A DNA stretch of 64,000 nucleotides from Hibiscus mutabilis (lineage: Eukaryota > Streptophyta > Magnoliopsida > Malvales > Malvaceae): NCBI GenBank assembly GCA_019671005.1, contig CM033745.1, forward strand, positions 41,275,834-41,339,833. The letters are read 5' to 3'. This document shows positions 33,917 through 46,388 of the stretch, in pieces (within the stretch, counting starts at the first letter, position 1; each line of letters begins with the position of its first letter). Position numbers and translations under genes: made by a program. The notes below the pieces were generated by a model. It was not told the origin of the DNA. It made no database searches and was given only the letters and a program-made list of their open reading frames with translations.

Positions 33917-34460
33917 TAGCTTGCAGTGAAATGAGTCCCAAATAATTGTAAATGTTGTTTTCTCTGCCTCGTTCGGATCAAAAGAAGATTGTCTTTTGGG
34001 CCCACTTTATTAAGGTCTCAGCCATTTGGAGGAATTCATCGCCAGATTGCTTTTGAAACATTTCTGGTCTCATTCTTTTAAGCCTTTGCTGAACAATCTT
34101 GCATTCAGGCGTTCTGAGTAACTTGTGCATAACATTATCTATATCTAACCCCCGGTATATCCTGGTATGACCGTGCGAAGATGTCGTTAATTTCTTGCAG
34201 CAACTCAATCAAATCATACTTGGTTTTTTCTAAGGAAGTTGAACGGATCTTTGCTTTTTCACTTTTCATCTCAGGTCCACGAATTCAAAATCTCAATTTC
34301 TTCTTTGTGAAGCAGAATCTATTTTCCTCATTTCTGATCAGCCTTGACAATTACTAAAGGACATCAATTTCCTCTTCATCTTTGCATTCGTTTACCTCCA
34401 TCAATCTTATGGACAACTTTATTTTAGGATTTGAGTCTGATTCATTCATACAGTTAATAA

Positions 34461-34971
34461 TAGGAGCCCTGCAAAGAAAATAAGAATATGTACATATATT
34501 TAAAAAGAATGAATATTTTAGGAATGCATGTTTGCCATTTGAGAAAAATTATGTAAGAAACAAGCATTGAATAAAAATAAACAGAATAACCTCCCTTACA
34601 AAGGACCCCCAATGCTCGCGGGCAAAAGTGATTGGGATGGTTCAGGGTACTACTCTGTAACGGTCCTAAAGCTATAGATAGATATCATGTGATCTAACTA
34701 TCAATCTCTTTCAAGGAAGACTTGAGTGAATATTAGCCACTCCAATTCTATTAACAAGTATTCATTTATTTCCTTTTCTAGCACAAAGACAAGCCCCATT
34801 TTATTTATGCTCTGTAGTTCTCATCTAGCCTTGAATTAAGATCATCCTATCTACGAGTCTTCTTGTTTCTTCAATCAATTGCTTGATCTTTCCCATAGAA
34901 TGTTCAATCATTTGCATGTGGAAATTAACAACTTCTTCTGGCCAGCGTCTAGACGAACTTTGTTTCACAAG
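34461..34971 (-). other. gap between gag and RT, element A
   Basis: Where protease would be expected, only AT-rich sequence with no clear active-site motif is seen. Confidence 0.4.
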
Positions 34972-36486
34972 TTATTGGTTGGATGTGTTGAAGGCTTTAA
35001 TGAGTACTTCCATTTGAGGTTTCTTCATTGTTGGCTGCTGGTTCTCAATTAGTTTCACCTTGCTCTTCATTATCTTTCTTTTCTTGATGTCTTTTAGCAC
35101 TTGACTTCTAACCAATTTAATTGACTCAACTCTGATTAGGTGGCTTTCAGTGTAACAGTCTTCAATGTCATGATCATGAACTCCATTATGATACTCACAA
35201 ATGTTGTGACAACTTGGATGATGGGGCTTTGAAGGTTTCAACTGATGCAATGAAGCTTTGAGCAATTCGAAGTACAACTCTCGATAGGAAGCATGAATGG
35301 GATCCAGTTTAGTGTTTGATTTCCCCTAACATGAGCATCTTGCACACCTGACTTTGGAGTATTATTCGGTAAAGCAAATGTTGGAGATACATGTCCATAT
35401 TACTCTGATTCTGGTAGACCCCGAACTGTAGCGAATTATCCACAAAAGCTTAATCTAGATTACGTGCTTCCTCCTTTATCTCAATTATTCTAGAAAATAA
35501 TGGTCTTTTATAGAATCAGGATTCTCCGTTCTCAAAACACAAATGTGTAATCCTGATGAGACCGCTGAATATGTGTTTCAAAAACATACAATCTTCCACA
35601 GAGTGACTAAAATCTTCATAGTAATAACTGCAAGCATTTTTGATGCCATAGAAAGGCTTATAAAACTTCAGGGCACTGCCATCAAAACGTGGATTCTGTA
35701 CGAGGTAAGGCAACAAATCTGAATATGGCATTGGAACATGAATAATTGTCTCCCTTTTCTTGTTGAACCATTTGATATCTTTGTCTCGTGTTTCTGTGCT
35801 TGATGCTCCTTTTATAGTCAATTTTTTCATCAGAATTTTGATCTTCAATTGAATCCATGGCTTTCATCATTTTGGCGAAATATTCTACACTCCTTCAACT
35901 TTTCTAAAATCATCATGTCCTCAAATAGTCACTGAACCTTTGATCAACAAGATTTTGGCGAAAACTCTAGAATTTGGCTTTATTCAGTCCTTCCACATCT
36001 ATCTACTGGAACCTTCATCTTAGTATTTTCGAAATCCACCAGTGTTTTAAGGTCAAGGATCACATTATTTTCTTTAGATCTTCTAAATTTCTTGCAAATA
36101 CCCCTGCTATATTGATATGAACTTGCTTCTCTTTTGCTTTTCCTATTTCTTCTTTTTTGTCTTTTTTTTACTTTTCTCTTATTTTTTGACTTTTTATTTT
36201 TTGACCTTCCTTTTGACTTTTGTCTTTTTTTGCAAGAAGATTCATTTCCGATTGAACCCTTATGTAAGATGTGATACCTCCTCACTCATTAAAATTGGTA
36301 CTTCCGTCTGAAACATTCTTTTCCAACTTCCTTAATTTCAAGCAAAGTGGTAGCTCGAATTACCATCTCGTTTTGTGACCATTCAATCCTTTGCTCGATA
36401 CTACCCAAGCGGTCCTCAATAACTTTTTGAGATTGCTTGACCCTAACAAGCATATTGGCCATGTTTCTCAGAATACTGATTTTCAA
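34972..36486 (-). pseudogene. Ogre-like gag remnant
   Basis: Two degenerate nucleocapsid-like blocks are visible: one with AFYGIKNAC-like text and HSVEDCMFLK (about 35550-35640) and one with CEYHNGVHDHDIEDC (about 35145-35190). The second keeps the C-x2-H-x4-H-x4-C spacing typical of these elements. Upstream is a lysine-rich low-complexity stretch (36117-36240, AAAAGTC-type repeats) and a short possible N-terminus with MANMLVRVKQSQKVIEDRL (about 36390-36460). The capsid domain that is present in copy B is not found here. Confidence 0.6.
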
Positions 36487-37190
36487 CTCCCAATGTTATT
36501 TTGAAAAAAAGCAATGTTATTTAAAACAAATGCAATTTAATATTATTTGAAAAAATGTAATGTTATTTGAAGGAAAGTTCCATGTTTAAATAATGCAAAG
36601 CATGGATGTAAAAATGCAATACAAAAATGAAAACAAAAAAGGAAATGTGTCGGTATTGTGAAATAATATTGAAGACAAAAGCTTAAATTAAATACATATA
36701 TCAAAATAGGTTAGATTGAGCAGAGAGAATAACTAAAGATATTTAAATCGACAACACCCTCTCCTAGGTCCCTTGTCTTGCTCTAGTGGGGTAGGCCTCT
36801 ATATCACATTATGTGGTTTTTGTTCTAGACTCTAGGTACCCGAACTGTCGTTACTGTCTACTACGACAACGAGACATCGGTTCAGGAGTATACGACCCCT
36901 TATAGTGGAGGCGCGACCTTAAGGTGTATAAGGTTAGTATATAAGAAGAAGAGACAAAATTCTAATCATGGAGCTGGATAACTCATGTAGGATCATGTCT
37001 CTCTCCCACTTAAGGGTGAAAGCCCAGGCAGAAAGGCTATGCATGAATGACAGTTTATATCACACAAGGAAAAGCTACCTCCATTCTTTCTAAAAATATA
37101 TCCAATAATTATTGGAAAAATTAAATTCAGGTTACCATTATAAATTCCAAAATGCCACGTAAGATTAATTAGGCATGTCTTTAAAAAAAT
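36487..37190 (-). other. 5' leader of element A
   Basis: Non-coding. Shares CCCTTAAGTGGGAG-type sequence (37000-37015, minus) with the leader of copy B near 57942, which supports the common family. Confidence 0.55.
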
Positions 37191-37205
37191 ACAGTGGAGT
37201 CGCCA
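37191..37205 (-). other. primer binding site, tRNA-Arg type
   Basis: The minus strand reads TGGCGACTCCACTGT three bases inside the LTR, as in Tat/Ogre elements. Copy B has TGGCTACTCCGTTGGGGAC. Confidence 0.75.
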
Positions 37206-37208
37206 AGC

Positions 37209-39670
37209 TGTCGTGACCATTTTTTTACTGGGTGTGAAAATAGTTCGACGATTATTTCTTGAAAATTAGGGTTTTGCCTTTTATTTATTTAATCTTTAAA
37301 AATTAGGTTTTTCATGTTAAATTAGAATTTTCTTTTATTTAATCTTGAAAAATATTTTGGAGTCGCTAGCGGTCACTTCGTGGTAGACCAGACACCATAA
37401 AAAGAACCAGAGATTCATTTTAAAAATTAGGGTTTGGGAGTCGGTTACGTGTGGGGAAGGATTAGCATCCCACAAATGCCTGTTATCAGTACCTTTTAAT
37501 TTTACGTGGCATTTTGAGAATAATAATTCGAATTTAATTTAACTCTTAATTATTAACTAGATTTAAATTCCAAATAGAGATACCCTTTTATAAAAAAATA
37601 TATTTTTAACCGAATATGAGATTAAAAGCGCCCTATTACGAAGCATCCCTATTCATATTAAAAAAATACATTTCCAACATAAAAGGTTTTAATGCATGAT
37701 TCATTATTGTCTTGTTTACTTTAAGTTCTAACTTAAAAGGGCTCTAATTAATTAAGTTATTTTAGACTATGAATATTATTAAATTTAAAGGCCTTTATGA
37801 GACAGTACCAATTGCTTGAATGCCATCCATCTCAGAACCCCTAAATTCCATATAATATTCACTAATTAATCATTGTAATTAATTAAAGCGATAATCCTAA
37901 TTGAAGCTCTATTAATTAACTAAGTTATCAATTTAATTCTAAGTTGTAATGAATTTTAAGTGTACCTCTTTAAGGTCAATGTTGAGATAACATCCCATTA
38001 CAAGCAAGTGGAACACCATCCAAATTTGAGCCCCAAAGTTTCCACTTAATATACATTAAATTGCTACAATGATCTTCCTAATTAACTAATTAATTAAATA
38101 TTAATTAAGAACCTAAGACTAAGGCTCTAAACAATTATCTAAGTGTATTACGGTCTAGCAAATATACTATATGCTTAATTTAAAACATGCATTCAATCAT
38201 ATAAATTAGTACATTTAATTAAATTAAGCAATTAATCGAAAGCTGTAAAGGACTATATTAAAAGAAATTAAACTTGAAATCAAAGAGGAAGGGACCAAAT
38301 TGAATTTTATTAAAACTGAAGTGTCGGATTGCAAAAATGAAGGAAAAAGGGAGTGGGCTGCTTCGGGATTCGCGAGCCTCTAAGCCCGTATCTCATGTCT
38401 ATTTAAAGACATTTTCAGACTACTCGTTTTCTATTTTTTTCATTTTTTAGTTTTGTATTCTCTTTCAAACTTCACTCTCTCCCAAATGGTTTCCCCTCTC
38501 TCCTCACTAACACCAAGTTACCCAAATTTTCTCACAAATTCGGACTGAAAATCCATGTTTTGCTTGAACATCCTTCCATGTTCATATAAAATTGGATGAA
38601 CACCATAACTCCAGCCATGAACCACTTTGCCCACCACCGCTCGATCCAACTCCACCACCATCCGACCACTCTCGGCTGTTTGCCAATCACCACCGTACTC
38701 CTACGACCGCTTCTTCTTTCTGACCAGCCATCGCGAGGCAGTTTTTACTGCCAGTCAAAACCCTAAAAAATCCATAATTTCCCTGTTTCAAATCGAAACC
38801 ATAAATCTAAACCTGATCCATTATGATCACCCATCTCCAACTACCTAAATCTATCTACCCATACCGTCTCTCATTTTCAAATCCAGCAACCCCTAAAATC
38901 TACTCCGACCATCATAGATAAGCCACCTCACCACTATTTTCTATTTTGATTTATTTTCCCTTTGGTTTTACATGAAAAACTAGCATATTTACTTTTTTTT
39001 GTAGGAAAACAGATCGGAAAAGGAATGTACCTTTCCGACGGTCAACGATGATCCCACTCCCACTGTGACGATTTTTTTCTTAGCAGCGATTCGATCTCCC
39101 GACGGCTCAATATCTGATGACTGATCGGATTCCGAGAGTAATACTCTTTCTCACCTCTTTATTATTATTTTATTATTTATTTAGGGTGTGTAATTAATTA
39201 TTGGTTAATGATCTAATAGGTCTCTCTCTCGGGTATTTATAGGTCTGACTTTTGTGACGTCACCCATGATGTCACATAGTTGATGTCATCATGCTAGCTA
39301 GATCCAGATAAGAAGGGAAAATATAATCCTTGTGAAACTAGTCTGGCCAAATGGGAAGATGCCACGCGGCGTTTTTTGGCCAAATGTTTGGACTCAATTG
39401 TGTTTTTTGTGTTGTTTTTATCCAAAAATAGGCTAGAAATGAATTCTTAACAACTGTAAAAAGGATTTGATATCTGTAATTTGGGCTTGGGAATTGAATT
39501 TTGGGCTTTGGGTATTTTATATGTAAATGAACCCTTTTTATATGTAATGGACTTATTTATTCATTTATGGACTATTTCTATTATCATTGGGTTTTATTAT
39601 ATTTATTTATTTTATTTACTAAGAGAATATAATATATATACTTATACCCGAGTAAAATTTGAGTATTACA
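37209..39670 (-). repeat. 5' LTR of Ogre-like element A
   Basis: Starts TGTCGTGACC, ends GAGTATTACA on the plus strand. Partner of 26513-28966. Confidence 0.92.
39234..39242 (-). promoter_or_regulatory. TATA-like box, 5' LTR of element A
   Basis: The minus strand reads CTATAAATA, with a TGATGTCA motif (minus TGACATCA) about 45 bases upstream. Same arrangement as in the other LTR. Confidence 0.55.
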
Positions 39671-39675
39671 CCCTC
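39671..39675. other. target site duplication CCCTC, right copy
   Basis: Pairs with 26508-26512 with one mismatch. Confidence 0.6.
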
Positions 39676-39967
39676 AATGAAATCCATGCTTATTGAACTC
39701 CAAGTAGATTCTAGAATGGGTAGGGGTTGTAACAAACCCCTAGGATGCTGAAGATCCCCTTTGTTCTTCTAACAGATTACATATTCTCCTATAAATTGTC
39801 TAATGTTTTTTCTTAGCCCCTTCCAATATATGACTGTCGTGGCCCTTCGAATGGTGGAGTGAGCCTCTGAGTTTCCCCCCACAATGCTGCCATGAAAATA
39901 GTCCATCAGTTCTCTTTTAAGCACAACATCATCACCCGCCACCAGCTTTCCCTTTCTCTGTATCACT
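39676..39967 (-). pseudogene. Reina integrase, upstream part
   Basis: Contains DYFHGSIVGGNSEAHSTIRR and YWKGLRKNIRQFIGEYVIC, the zinc-binding region of a chromovirus integrase, followed after a stop by LLQPLPI and the start of the core (ISMDFIEG) right at the insertion site. The remaining core lies at 25891-26512. Confidence 0.82.
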
Positions 39968-40548
39968 ATTCCATCCTATACATATTTCGAATGCCTTGAT
40001 TTACCCCTTTCCAAATCAGTGATAATCTGTCTTCCAAGTTTCAGCTATCCTTGCCAAAAGATAGTAACACTACTAATAGCCATAGCCTGGCCTATCATAA
40101 ACAAAAGATTTCTGGACAGTGCATCAACAAACTTGTTATGAATTCCTTTTCTGTAGCATACATCGAAATCATAACCCATCATCTTGACAACTTACTTATG
40201 CTGTAAAGGAGTGATGGCCTGTTGATCTGTTAAGAACTTCAAACTTTGGTGGTTAGTACGAATTTTGAAATGCCTTCCCATAAGGTAAGAAAACTATTTT
40301 TTTACTGCCATGAGGGCTGCCAACATTTCTTTATCATAAATGGATAATCCTTGGTGTCTCAACCCAAGCCCCTTGCTGAAAAAGGCTAATGGTATGCCCT
40401 TTTGAATAAGCATTACCCCCACTCCGATGGATGAAGCATCAGTTCTCACAATGAGTTCCTATTCAAAATATGGTAAGGCCAATACTGGAGCAGACTGCAC
40501 TACTAACTTCAACTGCTCAAAAGCTTGTTGTTCCTGGTTAGACCAACC
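39968..40548 (-). pseudogene. Reina RNase H
   Basis: The minus-strand text in one main frame gives LALPYFE, TDASSIGVGVM, PLAFFSKGLG, DKEMLAALMAVK and RKGIHNKFVDALSR, which are ordered RNase H blocks. Several stops interrupt it. RT lies directly upstream and integrase downstream. Confidence 0.8.
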
Positions 40549-41601
40549 CTAAGACCCTTTCTTCAACAGGTCTATTAGAGGCTTAGCTATGCCCCCGTAT
40601 CCTTTTATAAACCTTCTATAATACCCTAAAAGGCCAAGGAACCCTATCAACTCCTTCACTGAATTGGGACTAGGCCAGTTAGCAATACATTGAACCTTTG
40701 AGGTTTCTATTATTATGGATCCCCTAGAAATCACATAGCCAAGATAGTCCACTTCTAAAGCTTCAAAACTACACTTAATTTTCTTTGCAAATAGTTTGTG
40801 AGTTCTCAATAATTTCAAAACTTCTCTCACATGTGCTAAATATTCCTCTGACCCTAATGAATATACCAAAATATCATCCAAAAATATTAGCACTGATTTT
40901 CTTAACAGTCCATTGAATAATTTGTTCATCAACCCTTGAAATGTAGCTGGGGCATTAGTTAGCCTAAAAGGCATCACTACAAACTCATAGTAACCTTCAT
41001 GCGTTTTGAAAGTAGTTTTTGGAATGTCTGGCTCCCACATCCTGATCCGATGATACCTAGATCTCAGATCCAGCTTTGAGAAGACCTTAGCACTCCCCAC
41101 CTCATCTAATAGTTCCTCTATGATAGGCATTGGAAATTTGTCTCTCAAAGTTACTTGATTCAACTTCCTATAGTCCACACATATTCTCCAGGACCCATCT
41201 TTCTTCTTTACCATCACCACTAGAGAAACAAAAAGGTTGTTGCTATCTCTAATAACTTCAGTGTGTAACATTTTTTTAGTCATCTTTTCAATTTCATCTT
41301 TATAGTATACAAGATACCTATAAGGCTTCAATTTCACCACTGCCTTCTCATCAATTAAAGGTTTCATGTGGTCTTTCCCCCTCTCTGGAGGTAACCCTCT
41401 AGGTTCATCAAAGACATCATGAAATTCCTCTAATAAAGCTTGCATAGCACCAATAACCATGTCCTTGTTCACCTTCACTTCCAGGGAAAGTAGTGGTTCC
41501 TCAAGTTTATGTCCCTCACCAAGGTCCCTAGTTTCCTCATAGTCCAAGAAAACTTTAGTATCCATCTCCTCTTTCATGCCGTCAATAAAAATCTGGAACA
41601 C
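40549..41601 (-). pseudogene. Reina reverse transcriptase
   Basis: An open frame of 350 codons. Residues 1-40 look like the tail of gag and acidic sequence. RT covers about 75-350, with GSWRICVDYRKLN, first Asp in SKLDLRSRYHRIRM, VMPFRLTNAPATFQ and the catalytic pair in FLDDILVYS. Two conserved glycines are replaced by Arg (LRSRYH, MPFRL), both explained by single G-to-A changes. The protease that should separate gag from RT is absent although the frame is open, so an in-frame deletion is likely. The open frame could mislead an annotator into calling a host gene. Confidence 0.88.
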
Positions 41602-42678
41602 TTGTGACTTGGCACACTTGTGCCTAGGATAATATTTTGTCGCGCACCAATTTCAGCAGAAGTTAGGGACTTGCCATTGTTCCTCGAGTTACTAGCTGCT
41701 GGAGTTTTCCCTACTGCAGGACTAATGTCGCCAAGAGTAACAGTCCTAGATCTATAAGAGCTGCTAGAATTATAAGGCATACTGGCCACAATGCGCAAGG
41801 AATTTTTGGGATCCTCAGAGGAATTGACAACACAGAAGGCACATAAATTTAGGGATTGATACATTCCTTTTCTTCAAATTGGGAAAGAAAATAACCTCTA
41901 AGTGTTTGGCAATATGGTAAGCTTCAGACAATGTTTTAGGTTGCACCAATTTAACAATCTGACTTATCTCCAAACGTAAATGATTTTTAAAAATACTCAG
42001 GACATAAGCATCTAGAGTTGTACTTGATTCCAAAGCATGACAAATTCCTCATAAAATTGGTTAACTGATTCTAACTAGCGAAGGGCCTCCAACTCTGCAA
42101 ACGGATCCTCAGAACCACCTAGAGCAAATCGATCCCTAATCAAAGTGAGATACTGGTTCCAATTCCAAGCCCTAAAATCTGCACTGTCCCTGGTAATCAG
42201 TTGATGCCACTGGAGAGCCTTCCCATTCCAAATGTAGCATGACAAGGTGAATCTTAGCTCCTTCCGGTACCCGCTCAGCCTCAAAATATTGCTTCAATTT
42301 TGAGAGCCACCCTCTAAAATTAGTATCGTCAAACTTAGGGCACATAAATTTGTACGCGAAATTACCCTCATGGATGGGTGACTAAATAGGCCTACGCACA
42401 TCATCGGAAATTAGCACGACCGGTGCGTCTTGGGGCTTATCGTTGACAGTGTGGGGAACCAACGGTGGAGCAACAATTTGAACAAGTGGAGGGATTTCCA
42501 CAGGAACTAATGGATTAGAAGTTCCCACCACTGATGAATCTGCCAACAGAACTGGTGGAGCCCCCAATACCCCCTCTAGTGCTAGGTCTTTCCCCAAAGC
42601 AATCGCAATCAACTTATGGAGCTCAGTTAGAATAGATGTTCGCATATCAGACATTCGATTTTCCATCGTCACATCCAT
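41602..42678 (-). pseudogene. Reina gag (broken)
   Basis: Starts at an ATG at 42676-42678 with MENRMSDMRTSI and a Pro/Val-rich linker. Then, in broken frames, FRGWLSKLKQYFEAE, the region around 42075-42284 and LRLEISQIVKLVQPKTLSEAY. It ends in a zinc knuckle-like CATKYYPRHKC near 41620-41650. The order and the short N-terminus fit Reina gag. At least four frame breaks are present. Confidence 0.72.
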
Positions 42679-42690
42679 TCGAGTGATATC

Positions 42691-44213
42691 TGTAACACCC
42701 CTAACCCGATTTAGAAGAAAACTGAACTATGAGGTGTTAAGAAACAAACAAACAAACTGATATCATGCTTTATATGACTTAACCAAGAAGTAAGTAGACA
42801 TTGATCAAACCAATATAGCTTAGTCCACTAGCAACCATTAAAACAAAATGTTAACATTGCTTATTCAACAAGGATCCATACTATTATCATGCTATTATAA
42901 CTCACTTATAAAAAAAGCATTCGGTCATCATACAATTATAACTTGTTCATGGAACCAACATGTTTAGCAACGAAAAACAAGGCATAAGGGACCATTTATT
43001 AAAGTGATAACTACTTGAATTCTAATACACCTTCACGATTAAAAGGATTAAGGTCATTCGAACACTTTGTTGTACCATGGTCAATGTTTTTATATAAACT
43101 TCAACTTGGCTTTTAACATAACTTGATCTAAATCAAACAAATCTGAATCTTGTGCGTCGAAAGATATGAATGCATCAAGCAATCGATGAAATAGATATAC
43201 ATATATGCTTCCTATCAAACCTATCTATTCATCATTCATGTTTGAGAATCAATTAAACGTACATTGCTTGGTAGGCAAGTTATTATAATTACTCAATATT
43301 TTATCTTAGGACATTTTCTCATTGAACATATAACATTATGTCACGCAAAACCTTCATACAATCATTCTAGCCTTGTTATCCAAACAATACTTTTACATAT
43401 GTATAATTATTCAAATTCTTAACACGTAGACCTCATGTATTAATCATATAAATAAACAAGACATTAAGAAAGCATGCGTGTAGCCCATTAAAACTAACTA
43501 AACCCATTAGTGAATTTGGATTTCCATTATCTTTGATCATTCAAATTATTAGCTAGGCATACTCATATCACAACAAAACATAAACCAAATCCAACAACCC
43601 AACTAGCATTACAAATAGTAACTGAGCCATCAAGTAACTAATCATATATTATTCTCACATATTTTAAACTACAAGTAATTATTCAATTAACATACTAACA
43701 TAACTTGCTAATCAGGAAACCATTTGAGTAACATGTTAACACAACTTACTCAACAAGAGCCATTCGAACCCATAAATTCACGACAACATATTCATCATAC
43801 AAGCAACCAAAAGTTATAAGAGGTCATTTACATTAAGAGATAAATACACTTATAAACTTATACACATACATAATCAAAGGAGTATCTACATGCCTAGAGC
43901 ATAATTAACATATATGTATATGCCACCACTCTAGGAGTTTCAACTAAGGAAATCTAAACTCTACTTGAAACTTTAGGCAGTGAATTGCAACACTTGACCA
44001 CGATTGAAAAACACAAGCTTTAATCAACCTGCGTAGTGACATCAAAATGACAAAACACAAAACCAATGATATTGAATGAAAATTCAAAGAATACAAGTAT
44101 AAGTTAGCAATTGATACTTTTATCTTATTCTTAACTTAACAAGGCTTTATTATTTGGAAGCTTTATTGGAGTTCAAAATCTTTCAAATCTTAATCGAACT
44201 TCTTTCAAATTTT
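42691..44213. repeat. large LTR-like sequence, left part
   Basis: Begins TGTAACACCCCTAACCCG inside the Reina leader (preceding five bases ATATC). It is long, AT-rich and non-coding, and its terminus is of the same class as other Gypsy LTRs. No copy of the other end is seen in the window, so identity is tentative. It could instead be a diverged 5' LTR of the Reina element, but nothing near 25471 matches it. Confidence 0.4.
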
Positions 44214-46388
44214 TGTAACACCCCCTTCCTGGCCTGGCCGAGAACCGGGTTGGGGTATACTACTGATGAACTAAACGGTGATCAATACGATAATTTCATA
44301 CAATAAACGATGATAATAGGCCCAACATTCAAGAATGAGTAGATTAAAATTTCAATTTATCCATACGAGTCTATGATTATCCAATTAGGACCAAATTATA
44401 ACATATACAAGTTTTAGGGACTTAACTACAATTTCAGTATTTTAGTGGTCCAATTCTAAAAATTCTCTTACTACAATGAAATTCATCATGCAAACAGTAA
44501 ACATACAAATTTAGAGCCTTATGCATTAACATACCACAATAACAATATATACATATCAAAAGGGCATTATATGACTCTTCTAAGTACTTTGCCACCCGAC
44601 TAGGAGTTCATAGGTTCGATATACATTACTTCAAGCTTGCTTGTGACTTGTACAACACAACAACTTCTCTGATCTCCGACGTTGAATCTCTTAACCTGAA
44701 ATGAATAAAATGCAATGCATTAGGCATACTTTGCCTAGTGAGGTAGTCATAAATAAACATTTTGTCAATGAAATGCATTCCAAGTCATGTCTTGACAATA
44801 ACAATGCAATAAATCAATAGTAGCAATGCAATGATCATGTTCAATAGCAATAAGTCCATATCCCAACAATAACCCTTGGATTGATTATGGATAGTGGATA
44901 TGCGAATTCCTAAACCTCGCTAATTTAATGAATGGTCTAGTGCCTCCGCCTCGTCAATATGACCAATACCACAATACATCCCTCTACCTCACCAAATTAA
45001 TATAGGTCGTAGCCCTAGGACCATAGTCCACCCGTACACTGAGCTCATGAATTCTATGGCATGCCAATTATATCCAATGTCCTTCGAATCCAAGGTTCGG
45101 TGACAATATCGATGATCGGTATTCAATAGCAATAACAATATTCAATGTGTTTGATAGCTTAATCAATAAACAATAATTCAATATCAATGTCCAATAATAG
45201 TATCTATGTCAATAGCAGTATTTCAATGATCTCAATGTCTTTATCAATGATCGATGCCTCATTTACAATGTTTTAATAACAATAATCACTGACAAAGGTT
45301 ATATCAATGACTATATTAATGCTTTACATCAATGTCCCATACTTTCATGATTCAATAACGATGGCGATGATAATGAAAATAACAATACTCAATGACAACA
45401 ACAATACCTATGTCCGATGTCCAATAACAATGACGATGGCATTGACAATACTCAATACTCGATGCGATAACTTCCAATGCTTACCATAATGTTCGATAAG
45501 TAGTTTGATGCAATAAGCCTTAAAAACGGGGTTAGCAATGACAATTCTACTAATGATGAGGTCGAGAAAGGTACCTAGCCTAATCCCGAGACTCTGACTA
45601 CACTCACCTCGATATTCCAAAGCTTTCAAGGCTCTCGGATAGCAATCCCCTTGTCCCTAGATTTCGTTGGTGATGGTGGATGATCTCTACCAACTTCTTG
45701 AGCTAGGTAAAAACAATAGGATTCAGTTAGATTCATTATTACGATGTCGAAATTAATATAACGATATCAAAATCAATATCAAAGCTTAAAATAGCTATTA
45801 GCTATCAAACTCCATGGATGGCCAAACCCTAGCTTAGGATTAAACTTGATTTATCTATGGATTTCAATAATAGCTTGAGGGAAGAAGCTTATCCGTTAGC
45901 TAGGATTGTTTCGATAACAATAAACCGATCAAAACTAAGCTTTCTCAACCTCAACAATTGAGGTGTGTGCTTGGAGGTGGAAGACAACAATAAGGTAAGG
46001 TGCTTGCTTAGGGAGTATTTCGGGTAAGCTTCTAATACTTGGCTACTCACCTATTTTATAGAATTAGCTTTCCTTTATATGAAGGAAAGTCACTAGATTT
46101 CCCCACGGGAATTGGTTTATAATTGAGGAGGGGCTAATCGCAAGATTAGTCCCTCAACTCTCGGTAAACTATACTTTTATCCCTAAACTTCTAATTCTTA
46201 CAATTTAGCCATTAAAAGGTTTCCTATATCCCAATAAGGTCTTTAAACAATAATTCAACCCAATTAGTGTCCACTATCGATACGATCGACCTTGTGGTCA
46301 ATATCAATACAATATTTGGACATTTCTGATATAGAGTTTTCGATTGCCAGAACCTAATTCTGACTAGGCCGGATTTTAGGGTGTTACA
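44214..46388. repeat. solo Tekay/Del-like LTR
   Basis: Starts TGTAACACCCCCTTCC and ends TTTAGGGTGTTACA. It has no primer site or coding region on either side, and shares termini and several interior blocks with 541-3731. Flanking pentamers are ATTTT and GTTTT, close to a target duplication. The surrounding sequence reads on in style across it, so it is an insertion reduced to one LTR by recombination. CAATGA-rich simple sequence fills 45060-45480. Confidence 0.75.

Larger units (their letters stand above)
32450..34460 (-). pseudogene. Ogre-like pol remnant (RT, RNase H, integrase)
   Basis: From 34460 leftward, scrambled frames give the RT start (GLDIDNVMHKLL, KRMRPEMFQK), then PFGL-type sequence near 33910, then a LRKYQLRSN-type block and KLTLSKWK, all affected by a 212-base tandem duplication (33493-33916). 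A CT-rich tract follows at 33336-33475. RNase H traces (SMGCT, HDET, IYYQRK) lie at 32830-33180. Integrase core FVVIDYFTKWVEAASF lies near 32630-32680, followed by a CRYGLP-type block that reads through to about 32460. Catalytic Asp pairs of RT were not found. No protease was recognised between gag and RT. Confidence 0.75.
26513..39670 (-). mobile_element. Tat/Ogre-like Ty3/Gypsy retrotransposon
   Basis: The element is about 13.2 kb, with LTRs of 2454 and 2462 bases, a near-perfect 5-bp target duplication, a tRNA-Arg-type primer site next to the right LTR and a polypurine tract next to the left LTR. Large size, long LTRs, primer type, multiple nucleocapsid-like motifs and the integrase block VVIDYFTKWVEAASF place it in the Tat/Ogre group. 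The interior is badly decayed: the gag capsid is not found, RT is duplicated internally, and RNase H and integrase are scraps. A long repetitive 3' non-coding region follows. Confidence 0.88.
25471..42690 (-). mobile_element. Reina-type chromovirus with nested insertion
   Basis: Minus-strand gag, RT, RNase H and integrase with chromodomain lie at 39676-42690 and 25501-26512, split by the Ogre-like element at 26513-39670. The integrase text resumes on the other side without loss beyond the target duplication, so the two parts were one element. The chromodomain and the RT motifs HEGYYEFVVMPF and RRFIKGYGG fit the Reina lineage. The 5' LTR and primer site are not seen, because an LTR-like sequence begins at 42691 within the leader. 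The protease region is missing. Confidence 0.85.
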
